From Scalindua sp964344685 (GTDB taxonomy: Bacteria; Planctomycetota; Brocadiia; Brocadiales; Scalinduaceae), in NCBI GenBank assembly GCA_964344685.1, contig CAYFOK010000007.1, forward strand, positions 124,001 through 188,000: a DNA stretch of 64,000 nt, in the 5' to 3' direction. Shown piece after piece: positions 45,601-54,754 of the stretch. A model generated the notes under the pieces. That model was not told the origin of the DNA and did not search any database. It worked only from the letters and a program-made list of their open reading frames with translations. Position 1 is the first letter of the stretch. Every line of letters begins with the position of its first letter. Made by a program: the position numbers and the translations under genes.

Positions 45601-45815
45601 CTTACCGCATCTTCAATAGGTTTTGAAATAAGATTCTCTATTTCACTTGGAGCTGCACCGGGATATTCAGTACGCACGGTCAGTGTCGGATATGAAATAT
45701 CAGGAAGGAGGTTTATAGGTAGTCGCTTATAGGAAATTAAGCCGAAGATAACAAGAGTGGCCATCAACATTACTACAGTAACCCGCCTTCTTGTTGAAAA
45801 TTCAACTATCTTCAA
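42636..45815 (-). CDS. RND efflux permease, HAE1/AcrB type
   Basis: The 1059-residue protein has the full length and layout of an AcrB-type pump: TM1 near residues 12-28, a large porter domain, RND motif LSIISTFFFMYVSGVSLNIMSL-type helices, GMLVDNAIVVLESVDR in TM4 (Asp of the proton relay), then a second set of helices with IVNNAIILVDCIN. It moves hydrophobic compounds outward using proton flow. The periplasmic adaptor gene lies upstream on the same strand. No outer-membrane channel gene is in the window. Confidence 0.95.
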   Translation of the reverse strand: MKIVEFSTRRRVTVVMLMATLVIFGLISYKRLPINLLPDISYPTLTVRTEYPGAAPSEIENLISKPIEDAVSVISDVVRVSSRSRSDVSEVVIEFAWKTNMDFASMDVREKLDVVDLPDNTERPVLLRFDPSLDPIMRLSLYGDENLITLRILAEDELKPVLEGLSVESGITGAETVSGVAAVRVSGGLEEEIHVDLEESRLANLGIPISQVIERLSEENVNLTAGNIKEGEVEYIVRTFNEFRQVEEINDIVIDFKNNVAVKVKDVGSVSKGHKERDVITRVNGKESVEVAIFKEADANTVTVARLVKGRLSGIEKKLRKFSDSIRLEITFDQSRFIESSIKEVIYTALWGGILAVVVLFLFLRSIKSTLIIGLAIPLSIISTFFFMYVSGVSLNIMSLGGLALGIGMLVDNAIVVLESVDRYYKGGYSTIDAAIKGASEVGRAVIASTLTTICVFIPIIFVKGIAGQLFNDQALTVTYSLLISLLVAITLIPMLSSVSIKRRRAMGIHEEKQNSAEGSGTLPSIIISIIFYPLFFVFNAVFSTITRVYPVILGFSLSHKLLVFIIAFSILGGSWSLFTSLGKELIPELSQGEFSISVRKPTGTPLSGTLDTVKEIEKIVGNNPEIETVYTIAGSTSQAGGTIAEERENIGEINISLRERSNRRLEENVMADLRNRFKTLPAVEYKFSRPAYFSYATPVEVEIKGYNLSVIERLSEVVMGKMEEIEGLTDIKSTVEEGIPEVQIIFDRQKLSQLGLDLNMIANNVRDNVLGNVSTEFSKRDRKIDIRVRARKQDIGSVEDLENFVVNPEGERPIPLAAVAEINVEKSPGEIRRLNQERVAVVSANLVGRDLRSSVTDIEEKIMDIRMPDGYEVSVSGQSREMLVAFSSMSFAILLAVFLVYIVMASQFESLLHPFVIMFTIPFSLVGVAIALFITSKPVSVIVLIGVVMLAGIVVNNAIILVDCINSRIKEGMSRREAVIEGGKIRLRPIMMTTTTTILGLLPLALGLGEGAELRMPMGITVIGGLLFSTLLTLILVPIVYDIVEMIKESVWKRNSLP

Positions 45816-46034
45816 TATCTATACTCCTATTTTTTTAACGTAAATAGTAATCGATGCTGAAAGTACAAAGGCAAGATTTTATTTATGCGATTTTATGATT
45901 TACCCTCGGGCTTAGCCAAAAGGCTTCTTGATTAAGCTGTACTAAGCGCAGTTATCAGTTTTCTAATCACAATTCTAAAATCCGGAATAATAGTTTATTC
46001 TGAGGAATTATTGATGTGAAAGTCCCACATATTT

Positions 46035-47540
46035 CTATGGTGTCCCCAAGATCGCAGACCCGCTAATCGCTTTTTCTTCGTTAATAACCACAACATCCGC
46101 ACCATGGCCAACATCATCTTGTCCGACAGTGATAACTCTATCACCTTCTCTCAGACCGGTTAACACCTCTACATAATTACCTTCTTTAAACCCAAGTGTT
46201 ATTTTTGTCTTAAATGCCACGGTTTCCACATCAAAATTAACATTTCTTTTCTCTAATACCAGAACTTCATGATTATTATAGAAAGACACCTTTTCAAACG
46301 CTTCACTTATATTTCTATTTAGAGTCCCTGTTACTTCAATTGTAATATTGTATATTGATCCATCTTCATGACTTTTGGAAATTTCCACAATCTTTCCACT
46401 CAGCGAAGAGCGGTCTCTTTTTTCTTCATTTATTGTTATTTCCTGCTCACATACAACCCTGTCACCCATAGCCAATTCCTTAATGCTGTCAGAGTCCACA
46501 CTCAATACAGCAAAATCCTTTACAACAAATACCTCATCAGCTTCCGCCTCAAGAATGAGAGATTTTTTTGGTATAAGCAGGGCATCCTGATGTTGATCAA
46601 CTACAGTATAAACCGAGACAAACATACCCGGCCTCAAAGCACCACCTAGCAAATCACCCATTTCTATTGTCACCTTTACCGTACCGCTTTCAGGGTCAAC
46701 GACAGGACTTACCATCTTTACTTTTCCCGTAAATTCTATGTCTGACATAAATTCAGAAACAACTCTTGCCATTTGCCCTTCGACCACTTTATTAATATCC
46801 TTCTCTGGAATGTATATCCGTGCCAGTATTGGATCAAAATCCGCAATCTTAAAAACCATCTGATCCTTTTCGATGTTATAACCTTCTTCAATATTCCTTT
46901 CCACGACAACACCATTAAGGGGAGACTCAATCGTAGTGTACTCATATTCCAACTGTTTCCTCTCAAGCTCTACAGTCGCGATCTCAAGTTGAAATTTTTT
47001 ATCTTCGAATTCTTCTTTACTGATAATGTTTTCTTTAAAATTGTCCAGAGAACTCTTATAAACTCTTTCTGCATTTTCTTTCTTTAATTTTGCTTCTCTG
47101 AGCGCCAACAGAGCATCAGCATCATCAAGTTTTGCTAGCGGCATACCGCTCTTCACATAGTCACCCTCCTCCACCAGAATTTTTAGTACAATACCGGAAG
47201 CCTTTGCTTCTACATCAACTTGCTTCTCTGGTTCAAGAGTACAGTTATTAACCAGGAAAATCTCAATATTACCCCTCTTGACCCTTATTGCTTCAACGGG
47301 AACCGCTTCAAAATCTCTCCTGTCATTTTCGGTATATGCTTTATTCGCAGTTTTAATTTTTTTATCTTTTCTCTGTAAATTATTTACCTGTGAACCATAG
47401 TAGATTTTTGTCTCCTTCTTTGTATCTTTAAGATAAGCATCAGGCGCATCCTTCCATACAGTTAGTTTCAACACCAGAAAGGTTATAGCCACTATACCAG
47501 TACAGATAACGCCTATTCTGATAATTATTTTTGATTTCAT
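46035..47540 (-). CDS. RND periplasmic adaptor (membrane fusion protein)
   Basis: The 501-residue protein has an N-terminal membrane anchor (about 7-26), a biotinyl-lipoyl-like half (VDVEAKASGIVLKILVEEGDYV), a coiled-coil hairpin, the second lipoyl half (TIESPLNGVVVERNIEEG), a beta-barrel region and a C-terminal domain with LTGLREGDRVITVGQDD. It links the inner-membrane pump to an outer-membrane channel. It is longer than most adaptors (about 370-400) because of extra sequence near residues 330-440. It lies 219 bases before the permease gene. Confidence 0.92.
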   Translation of the reverse strand: MKSKIIIRIGVICTGIVAITFLVLKLTVWKDAPDAYLKDTKKETKIYYGSQVNNLQRKDKKIKTANKAYTENDRRDFEAVPVEAIRVKRGNIEIFLVNNCTLEPEKQVDVEAKASGIVLKILVEEGDYVKSGMPLAKLDDADALLALREAKLKKENAERVYKSSLDNFKENIISKEEFEDKKFQLEIATVELERKQLEYEYTTIESPLNGVVVERNIEEGYNIEKDQMVFKIADFDPILARIYIPEKDINKVVEGQMARVVSEFMSDIEFTGKVKMVSPVVDPESGTVKVTIEMGDLLGGALRPGMFVSVYTVVDQHQDALLIPKKSLILEAEADEVFVVKDFAVLSVDSDSIKELAMGDRVVCEQEITINEEKRDRSSLSGKIVEISKSHEDGSIYNITIEVTGTLNRNISEAFEKVSFYNNHEVLVLEKRNVNFDVETVAFKTKITLGFKEGNYVEVLTGLREGDRVITVGQDDVGHGADVVVINEEKAISGSAILGTP

Positions 47541-47848
47541 AGTACATGACCTTGTAAAAGGTTTTTAAATCTTTTTAGAAACATGTCTCTCTCATTTCTT
47601 CGGAGATGTTTCTATTTGCCGAAGATTAACACCCACTGTGCCACGAGAAATTTCCGCCAGATAAATCTTTAAATTGTAAACACTTAACCGAAGTAAATAG
47701 TTCCTGAATTGAACAAATCTAAGTGTGATTCTAACATACTGTATTTGCAATTCAACATCAAATAAGAGTTGGAAGAGAGGGGAATTGGTTTGTAACTGAT
47801 ACGAAGAGAATTTTTATGATTAGAGGCTCTGGATACTTTTACATGATT
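47541..47848. other. Intergenic region between clpX and the efflux adaptor
   Basis: This 308-base stretch is upstream of the adaptor gene. It is AT-rich, with no gene. A GC-rich structured element begins at 47849 and is listed separately. Confidence 0.45.
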
Positions 47849-47958
47849 GCATGCCAGACCGGGTGAATCCGCTTACCAGTGCCCTTCCAATCCGGAACGG
47901 GTGGGGAGGTAGGGACGGGCCGGACTTATGTCCTTCATTCTGCTAAGCCTGGCTATGC
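47849..47958. other. GC-rich structured element after clpX
   Basis: A 110-base stretch is clearly richer in G and C than its surroundings. Its ends pair: GCATGCCAG (47849-47857) with CTGGCTATGC (47949-47958, one bulged base), which overlaps the clpX stop. Inside lie a GGTGA/TTACC stem and GGAC-TTAT-GTCC. This fits a structured RNA or an unusual terminator; no known RNA family is recognised. Confidence 0.4.
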
Positions 47959-49203
47959 ACTTTTGCGGAGCTTTTTCGGAACAAGGGGAGTTTCGCCTGC
48001 TACAACTTCAGGGGTCACAACATAAGTTGCTCCCTTCCCCTCTGTCGGCAGATCAAACATAGCATCCAACATAAAACCCTCAAAAATAGAACGCAATGCC
48101 CTGGCTCCTGTCTTGCGATCCAGTGCCATTTTACCAATTTCCTCCAAAGCGTTTTTTGGAAATTCCAGAACGGCATTCTCCATCTCAAAGATTTTTTGAT
48201 ACTGTTTGACGATAGCATTTTTAGGTTCCAGCATAATCCTGATCAAGTCATCCTGACAATGTGGCATCAAGGTTGTGAGCACATGAAGCCTGCCGATAAA
48301 CTCGCGTATCATGCCATATTTAACCAGGTCATTCATTTCAATTTCAGAAAGGATTTCACCGGTAGTTTTGTCTTCAGCGTGATCCATTGCAGTGCCAAAT
48401 CCTATTGCCTTCTTGCCTATCCTCTTTTTTATTATGTCCTCTATACCACTAAAGGTTCCGCCACATATGAATAGAATGTCCTTAGTATCCATTTGTATAT
48501 ATTGCTGTTCCGGATGCTTTCTTCCACCCTGTGGTGGCACATTTATGATAGACTGCTCAAACATTTTCAACAGTGATTGCTGTACACCTTCACCAGAAAC
48601 ATCCCGTGTGATGGACGCATTTTGGTCCTTTCTGGCAATCTTGTCAACCTCATCAATATAGACAATTCCCTGCTGTGCTCTCTCAACATTAAAGTCAGCA
48701 TCTCTCAGCAGTCTTAAGAGTACGTTTTCAACATCTTCACCTACATAACCTGCTTCAGTAAAAGTCGTCGCATCAGTAATAGCAAACGGTACGTCAAGTA
48801 CTTCCGCAAGTATTTTAACTAACAGGGTTTTTCCTGAACCTGTGGGCCCAACAAGGAGAACATTGCTTTTTTCCAGTTCAACGCCATCATCACTAATTCC
48901 TAAAGCCAATCTTTTATAGTGATTATGAACCGCTACCGCCAATACCCTTTTTGCATTTTCCTGCCCTATAATATATTCATCTAAACGCTCCTTAACATAT
49001 ACCGGAGCTGGTATTTTTCTTTTTATTTCAGTTGAAGCCCCTTCTTTATCTTTCTGTATAAGGGTGTAACAAGCCTCAATGCATTCATTACAAATGTAGA
49101 CATTTCGGTCACCCTGGATTAACCTTTTAACAACATTATAATTTCTACCACAAAAAGAACATGACATAGTCTTACCTTTCTTATCCCTGGTCTTTTTGTC
49201 CAT
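47953..49203 (-). CDS. clpX: ClpX, ATP-dependent Clp protease ATP-binding subunit
   Basis: From ATG 49203 the protein has 416 residues (AAGGA about 10 bases upstream; an earlier in-frame start at 49269 would add a hydrophobic stretch atypical of ClpX). It has the N-terminal zinc site CSFCGRN and CNEC, Walker A GPTGSGKT, pore loop AGYVGED, Walker B GIVYIDEVDK and the ClpP-docking IGF in KKAIGFGTAM. It unfolds proteins for degradation by ClpP. No clpP or tig gene is adjacent, unlike the usual order. Confidence 0.96.
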   Translation of the reverse strand: MDKKTRDKKGKTMSCSFCGRNYNVVKRLIQGDRNVYICNECIEACYTLIQKDKEGASTEIKRKIPAPVYVKERLDEYIIGQENAKRVLAVAVHNHYKRLALGISDDGVELEKSNVLLVGPTGSGKTLLVKILAEVLDVPFAITDATTFTEAGYVGEDVENVLLRLLRDADFNVERAQQGIVYIDEVDKIARKDQNASITRDVSGEGVQQSLLKMFEQSIINVPPQGGRKHPEQQYIQMDTKDILFICGGTFSGIEDIIKKRIGKKAIGFGTAMDHAEDKTTGEILSEIEMNDLVKYGMIREFIGRLHVLTTLMPHCQDDLIRIMLEPKNAIVKQYQKIFEMENAVLEFPKNALEEIGKMALDRKTGARALRSIFEGFMLDAMFDLPTEGKGATYVVTPEVVAGETPLVPKKLRKSA

Positions 49204-49337
49204 TTTTCTTTTTCCTTTTATATGCCGCCCGTATTTAATAATAAAATAAATAAGCGTTAATAGTAGCAAAAAGCCACTTACAAATCCAGCTTTTTCGGAT
49301 TTTTTGAATTTGTTTTGTTCATTATAATTATTACAGG

Positions 49338-51479
49338 CTATAGATTTCCACCTGTAATAATGCTGGTCCTAAGAACTATTTTTTTAGCCCTCTCCCGTAA
49401 TTCTATGGCAAATGAATCTTCTTTCTCCAAGGCATCCTCAATCTTGTCAAGAATATCATAGAACAGGTCCCAGGCTTTTCTCTCCCTTTCATATCTTTCC
49501 TTGAGCCCATATCGATCTCCCACTGACACTTCGCTGATGCTGGTACGCAATCGTCTAGCGCCAGTATCAACAAGCGCAAATCCTTTATACTCACTCTCTT
49601 CATCTTTTGCAGCAAAGAATTCAGCCGCCTTGAGTGAGAGCCGAAGATACGCAAGATTCTTAGAAAGTGGACTTACAAAACTACCGGTAAAAGGATCTAT
49701 TATACTTTTAACCTCATCTATCTCCGATGAAAGTATCCTGACATAATTGGAGAAGAACAAAATCCTTTCGTAGTCACCCACTATCTTTCCTATAGCTGCA
49801 GCCTTTATCGCTTCTCCTGCAAAAGCATGCTTGTCATGCCTCATAAACAGACCTTCATTGTGAAAATACCTCAATGCCTTCTCGCCGTCTCCGGAAAACA
49901 AAGCAGACAGCAGGTAGGCCTGGTCTTCTGCCCTTCCAATAAATACGGGTGTAAATGGGCGATACCTTCTCAGCGCTTCAATTAGAATCCCATTAGTCCC
50001 GCCCGTAACATGTATCCTTGATATACACGAATTCACACCATCAATATCTTCATTATTATACCTTGTCATCATCTCGGAAACAGTGGATAAGGCCTGGGGG
50101 ATTTTACTGCAGAAGACACAGTCCTCACCCTTGAAGGGTGGGGACGGATATGTTACGTCCGGTGTAAAAAGTGAAGCACTGATATCTTTTTCGTTTACCA
50201 GAGCACCTGCCATCATACCCAGGTAAACAGGATTCCCCTGAGAGTCAAGGCCCTCAGCGCCCCAGAGGGGAGACATCATATGCTGGAATGCACTCTTTCC
50301 TGTCTCCTTTAGCAGCTTCTCCTGTGGAAATACCTGATCCAGATCAATCTTAAACGTTGCTTTTTTTTCAGAATCTACCAAGACCTGCCAGAAGGCTGTT
50401 ATAGCCTTGAGAAAACTATAGTGCCTGCCATACTTACCATTAACACCCACAACCTCCCTTAAAAGGGATGAAGAGTCCTGTATCTCTTCAAAATACTTGT
50501 TTGCTGCAGGAACGAGAACTTCATGGATTAATGCAGCTGTTTCCGCCTCTGTAAAAAGATATACTTTGAGTCCTGGTAAGTCATGGGATTTTTCCAATTC
50601 GGACTCGATATACTCCTTCACAATCCCCTGTAAACCCTCGTGTGTAACAGACGCAGATAATATAACCGTTAACTCATCTTCTTCCCCTGCATTCTTCAAC
50701 TTCTTCTCATAAAGAAGTGATTCTGACAGATGGTGGAGGCCATAGAGAATCTCATTTCTATCCGGTTCAACACCTATCTGAACAGGGTGGTCATACCAGA
50801 AGACCTGTTCCTCCTGTACAACCTCTTCAATGGCATTCCATAAACCTGGTTTTATGCCAAGGTCTTCAAACTTTCTTCCGGCTTGAGGAATAGTTAAAAG
50901 GGCATTTGCAGTAAAAACTACCTCTCGTGGCACATTCTTTACAGGTTTGGGATTAAGGTTAGTTATCTCTATTTTGCGCCTGTTTCTCAGGATATCTGTC
51001 TGATATTCTCTATTATTGAGAATACCAGATGCTTCTGGATGAAACAGTTTCCAGATCTCCTCCTGTATTGCCTGAAAAGATGAAGGAGGTCCTTGAGTGT
51101 CTTTCTGCTGCACCAATTTTGCTCTTAATTCTTCCATAATCTCTTCACCGTTACTGCTGTTGGCACAGAAATCCTGGAACTCCTTTAGCAGCAAACAAAG
51201 CCCCTCTCTATAGAACTCAACAAGATTTGCCCAGAGAGGATCTTTCTCCATCTCTTCCAGATATTCAAAGGCCGCATTATATCTGGAATGGCCAACTCCA
51301 CTAAGAGAGATCAAAAACGCAGCATTGATGTTCCTGGGAACAGCAACCCGGCTATTATCTTCCGGCTTAAATTGCTCTACAATTTTAACACCACAAACCC
51401 CACTTTCTGCTCCATCACCTACAATACCACTCAGAATATCATAATAGGCCTTCTTTACATTGTCCGGGGAAAGTACCAT
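49338..51479 (-). CDS. Large protein of unknown function, possible glycosyltransferase-like core
   Basis: The 713-residue protein has no signal peptide or membrane segment. Residues about 340-400 contain GKYGRHYSFLKAI, then FKIDLDQVFP, which looks like a GT-A-type region ending in a DxD motif (Asp379-x-Asp381). Further on, FIGRAEDQAYLL (about 513-524) resembles the acidic motif that follows in such enzymes. The first 330 residues are helical and unlike anything I recognise. Assignment as a nucleotide-sugar-using enzyme is an inference. It is transcribed in the same direction as clpX, 134 bases upstream of it. Confidence 0.5.
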   Translation of the reverse strand: MVLSPDNVKKAYYDILSGIVGDGAESGVCGVKIVEQFKPEDNSRVAVPRNINAAFLISLSGVGHSRYNAAFEYLEEMEKDPLWANLVEFYREGLCLLLKEFQDFCANSSNGEEIMEELRAKLVQQKDTQGPPSSFQAIQEEIWKLFHPEASGILNNREYQTDILRNRRKIEITNLNPKPVKNVPREVVFTANALLTIPQAGRKFEDLGIKPGLWNAIEEVVQEEQVFWYDHPVQIGVEPDRNEILYGLHHLSESLLYEKKLKNAGEEDELTVILSASVTHEGLQGIVKEYIESELEKSHDLPGLKVYLFTEAETAALIHEVLVPAANKYFEEIQDSSSLLREVVGVNGKYGRHYSFLKAITAFWQVLVDSEKKATFKIDLDQVFPQEKLLKETGKSAFQHMMSPLWGAEGLDSQGNPVYLGMMAGALVNEKDISASLFTPDVTYPSPPFKGEDCVFCSKIPQALSTVSEMMTRYNNEDIDGVNSCISRIHVTGGTNGILIEALRRYRPFTPVFIGRAEDQAYLLSALFSGDGEKALRYFHNEGLFMRHDKHAFAGEAIKAAAIGKIVGDYERILFFSNYVRILSSEIDEVKSIIDPFTGSFVSPLSKNLAYLRLSLKAAEFFAAKDEESEYKGFALVDTGARRLRTSISEVSVGDRYGLKERYERERKAWDLFYDILDKIEDALEKEDSFAIELRERAKKIVLRTSIITGGNL

Positions 51480-51795
51480 TTTATTTGCCCTTTTTTGCCA
51501 ATTGTCCCAAAAGTATTTACAGAATTCACTCTTCAGCTTTATTTACTTTTCAGCAAAACAATCCAGCGACAATTGTTTTGCCACAGAATTTTAAAATACA
51601 ATAATATGGTATTTAATTATAACCCACAAGAAAAAAAGAATAATCGGAGGCTGTCACCAACTTGAACAAAGCATTATCGTATATTATTCATTGGCAATAA
51701 TTCTTATGTTTTGATATAAATTATGCTTTTCATATTGAATTTCTGTAACGATGAGGTTCTCGGGTGGGACTTTTTTACCTGGGTAAGGAAGAAAA
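51480..51795. other. Divergent intergenic region with a promoter candidate
   Basis: This 316-base stretch separates the 713-residue protein gene from the Yip1 gene. It contains the promoter candidate at 51691-51720 and a GC-richer segment near 51750-51790 that reads CTCGGGTGGGAC, then ACCTGGGTAAGG. I see no gene in it. Confidence 0.45.
51691..51720 (+). promoter_or_regulatory. Possible sigma-70 promoter for the Yip1 gene
   Basis: TTGGCA (51691-51696) and TATAAA (51715-51720) are separated by 18 bases, with a leader of about 70 bases to the ATG at 51796. Confidence 0.4.
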
Positions 51796-52332
51796 ATGAG
51801 TAGTAGTTTTACAAATCGAATTTTTCGTGCTGCAAAGCTTGATGTACATCTCTATGAAGAAGTAGAATCCGATAAAAGCGCAATGCGACAAGCGATGCTG
51901 GTCGTAATTCTCTCTGGTATTGCCGCTGGTGTTGGAAGCATATCAAAAGGAGGAGCATTAGGGGTAGCAATGGGTACTGTCATGGGACTGGCGGGATGGT
52001 ACATATGGGCGTTTATTATATTTTTTATAGGTGCTAAACTCTTACCGGAGCCTCAAACCAAATCTAATGTCGGAGAATTATTGAGAACAATCGGATTTGC
52101 AAGCTCACCAGGCTTGATACGAGTATTTGGTATTTTCCCTGGAGTAGAAAAACTTGTTTTTCCGGTGGCGACAGTATGGATGCTGGTTGCGATGATTATT
52201 GCCGTGAGACAGGCACTCGATTATAAAGGAACTGTACGTGCAGTTATTGTGTGCATAATCGGCTTGTGCGTCCAGATTGCAATTCTTTTAACAATTTTCT
52301 CATTCTTTAGAATCTTACCAAAACCCGCTTAA
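51796..52332 (+). CDS. Yip1-family membrane protein
   Basis: The 178-residue protein has a short cytoplasmic N terminus and about five membrane helices, with the family-typical AAKLDVHLYEEVESD, GWYIWAFIIFFIGAKLL and GFASSPGLIRVFGIFPGVE. Yip1-domain proteins are widespread in bacterial membranes, with no clear role. AAGGAAGAAAA precedes the ATG. A Skp-like gene follows after 27 bases, so the two are probably co-transcribed. Confidence 0.8.
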   Translation: MSSSFTNRIFRAAKLDVHLYEEVESDKSAMRQAMLVVILSGIAAGVGSISKGGALGVAMGTVMGLAGWYIWAFIIFFIGAKLLPEPQTKSNVGELLRTIGFASSPGLIRVFGIFPGVEKLVFPVATVWMLVAMIIAVRQALDYKGTVRAVIVCIIGLCVQIAILLTIFSFFRILPKPA

Positions 52333-52359
52333 TTTTTTTAATGAAAGGTGATGAAGATC

Positions 52360-52986
52360 ATGAACAAATTATCTATTAACTATCGAATTCTCACAATCTT
52401 ACTCTGCTCTATTGTAAGCATTGTAGCCTTCAACAGCATACATCAAGATGCCAGTGCCGAAGGACTCAAGATCGGTGTTGTTGATATAAACAATATATTT
52501 GACAATCTTGATAAAAGAAAAGACCTCGATGAGCAATTAAAGGCAACCGAAACTGAATTTAAAAATGAAATAGAAAGCAAAAAGCAAATAATGATTGACC
52601 TGAACGAAGAGACACAGTTATTGGATCTGGGAAGTGAAGCTAGAAACAGGAATATGGAAATACTGGAGAGGAAGAACGTGGAACTTGAAGGATATGCTAA
52701 GTTTGCCGAAAAACAACTTACAAAAAAATACAAAGATGCCTTTGAAGAAATTTATGCAGAGATTGTTAAAGAGGTTGATTCTTTTGGCAAAGAAGGGAAT
52801 TACAGTGTTATCATAAAGAAAGAAAAGCCGAACTTACAGAGCAACCAGCTTTCAGACCTTCAGTTTAAGATAGGAATCAGAACTGTATTATATAATTCCA
52901 GTGCGATAGATGTAACACCGCTCATTACAGACCGTATGAACACTCGTTACCAACAGGAAAAAGCAAATAGCGCAAGCACAGAATAA
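52360..52986 (+). CDS. OmpH/Skp-like periplasmic chaperone
   Basis: From ATG 52360 (AAAGG about 11 bases upstream) the protein has 208 residues. It has a signal peptide ending near DASAEG, then the OmpH/Skp pattern LKIGVVDINNIFDNL followed by a long coiled coil (about 55-140) and a beta end. Skp holds unfolded outer-membrane proteins in the periplasm. ATG or GTG codons a few bases upstream lie too close to the ribosome site. A hairpin follows the gene. Confidence 0.82.
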   Translation: MNKLSINYRILTILLCSIVSIVAFNSIHQDASAEGLKIGVVDINNIFDNLDKRKDLDEQLKATETEFKNEIESKKQIMIDLNEETQLLDLGSEARNRNMEILERKNVELEGYAKFAEKQLTKKYKDAFEEIYAEIVKEVDSFGKEGNYSVIIKKEKPNLQSNQLSDLQFKIGIRTVLYNSSAIDVTPLITDRMNTRYQQEKANSASTE

Positions 52987-53024
52987 CAAGACCAGCAAGA
53001 AACAATACACACGCAACTCACCCT

Positions 53025-53051
53025 CCTCCCATAACACAAAGTTATGGGAGG
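53025..53051. terminator. Perfect hairpin between convergent genes
   Basis: CCTCCCATAAC (53025-53035) and GTTATGGGAGG (53041-53051) form an 11-bp perfect stem with a 5-base loop, between the Skp-like gene and the convergent acyl-CoA synthetase-like gene. No T tract follows, so it may act as a bidirectional terminator or an RNA end-stabilising hairpin. Confidence 0.55.
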
Positions 53052-53190
53052 ACACCATTCTAACGAAAATATTTTCCTTCTCTCTGTAAATTATCCCGCC
53101 TGACGTCAGTACTTTCATTAAGGCAGGACGCGGAGCAAACCAAGAGGGTTCCATTGCCATATCTGACAACAGGTATTTTAGTTCAGCAAA

Positions 53191-54729
53191 TCAGACAACC
53201 TGTGCAAATTTCTCTATAGCAATCTTTTTAATACTTTTATAATCAACCTTACCTGAAGGCAGCATCGGGATGGAATCTATTGATACGTAGTGATCGGGTT
53301 GAGACAACTTCGGCAAACCGGCTTGATCCAGCCCCTTATTCAGTGAAATCTTATCCGGATCTGCATCAACAACAAAAGCAACCAACTGTTCACCTTTTTG
53401 TGTATGAGGAATATTCGTTACCGCACAACTTCTTTTTTCGTTTTCAGTATGCTGGTCTAATACATGTGATAATTTATCCTCAATAGGAGTCAATGGAATC
53501 ATTTCACCCCCTATCTTGGCAAATCTTTTAAGACGATCTGTAATATATAAAAACCCATTTTCAAATTTCCCTATATCACCGGTAATATAAAAACCTTCAT
53601 GGAATGCCTGACTGGTCAATTCAGGTGCCTTATAATATCCACTCATAACGTTGGGGCCTTTGATTAATATCAAACCCTCCTCGCCCGGTTGAAGCTCTTC
53701 ATATGTTTCTGTATCCACTATCCTGCACTGAACATTCGGCATAAGCCTTCCTACGCTTCCATGACAATAATCATTAGGATAATTTACAGTAATACAGGAA
53801 CAGCTTTCAGTGACTCCATAGGCTTCAAAAATAGTTATACCCAGTTTCTCATTGAATTTTTCCCTGACGTTCTTGTTTAACTTTTCCGCTCCTGCAAATG
53901 CCAGGCGTACACTCGAAACCTGCTCACGTTTCCATCTCTTCATAAATCCTCTATAAAGTGTACTGGTTCCCAAAAGCATTGTAACCCGAAATTTATGAAC
54001 AATTTTACCAAGCCTTTCATAATCAGTTGGGTTTGGATGGAAAACGGCTCCCATCCCCATTATCAATGGTAACCATAGACATGCGACAAAGCCAAATACG
54101 TGAAAAAACGGTAAAGTACCCAGCACCTTGTCTTCAGGGCCTGGCTGAAAAACAGTACTGAAAGCCTGAATGCTCATATAAATATTTTTGTTTGTCAGGG
54201 GAACACCCTTTGGATGGGATTCCGAACCGGAAGTAAACAGTATTGTGGCAGTCTTATCAGGTGCATCAACTTCCTTATATTCTTGAATTAAGGACCGGCT
54301 CGACTTAAACTTACAGGAGAAATAAGTCAGCAATTTTTCCAGCTTTGATGTCTTCTCCTTCATATCTTCAATAAACACCATCCTCGGATCTTCAGCAATA
54401 TTCGCCTTCTGAACAAACACTCTTGAGGTAAAAATTGTTTTTATCTCACAAGTCTTCATTGCCCAATCCTGCTCATCTTTACCTGCGATAAAATTCAGCC
54501 CGACAGGAGTTTTGCCTGACAATGTAGTAGCAATAAATGCCAAAGCACCTCCCACAGAGGCAGGAAAAAGAAGAGCTATGTTTTCACCTTCAAGTTTGCG
54601 GACATGTTTGGACAGCAGTATACCGGCAGTAAGCGTCTGGCCAAATGTCAGGGACATACCGGTTGAGTCTTCCTGAACGACCCTGTTAAAATTCTTTTTT
54701 GCAGTATTTATAAAGCCTTCTACAATCAT
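53191..54729 (-). CDS. AMP-forming acyl-CoA/acyl-ACP synthetase, Aas-like
   Basis: The 512-residue protein has the adenylation motifs: P-loop TILFTSGSESHPKGVPLT, EAYGVTES and YITGDIGKFENGFLYITDR (in parts). The region DRLKRFAKIGGEMIPL is the version found in the acyl-ACP synthetase half of Aas. It activates fatty acids or lysophospholipid-derived acyl groups. No acyltransferase half is fused here. A rhodanese gene lies 25 bases upstream, then cysS, all on the minus strand. Confidence 0.9.
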   Translation of the reverse strand: MIVEGFINTAKKNFNRVVQEDSTGMSLTFGQTLTAGILLSKHVRKLEGENIALLFPASVGGALAFIATTLSGKTPVGLNFIAGKDEQDWAMKTCEIKTIFTSRVFVQKANIAEDPRMVFIEDMKEKTSKLEKLLTYFSCKFKSSRSLIQEYKEVDAPDKTATILFTSGSESHPKGVPLTNKNIYMSIQAFSTVFQPGPEDKVLGTLPFFHVFGFVACLWLPLIMGMGAVFHPNPTDYERLGKIVHKFRVTMLLGTSTLYRGFMKRWKREQVSSVRLAFAGAEKLNKNVREKFNEKLGITIFEAYGVTESCSCITVNYPNDYCHGSVGRLMPNVQCRIVDTETYEELQPGEEGLILIKGPNVMSGYYKAPELTSQAFHEGFYITGDIGKFENGFLYITDRLKRFAKIGGEMIPLTPIEDKLSHVLDQHTENEKRSCAVTNIPHTQKGEQLVAFVVDADPDKISLNKGLDQAGLPKLSQPDHYVSIDSIPMLPSGKVDYKSIKKIAIEKFAQVV

Positions 54730-54754
54730 AAAAAACCTCTAATTTAAAAAATGT

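Noticed and set aside
47880..47900. CCGGAA segment considered as the SRP RNA tetraloop
   Set aside because: The flanking bases do not match the conserved SRP RNA helix 8 motif.
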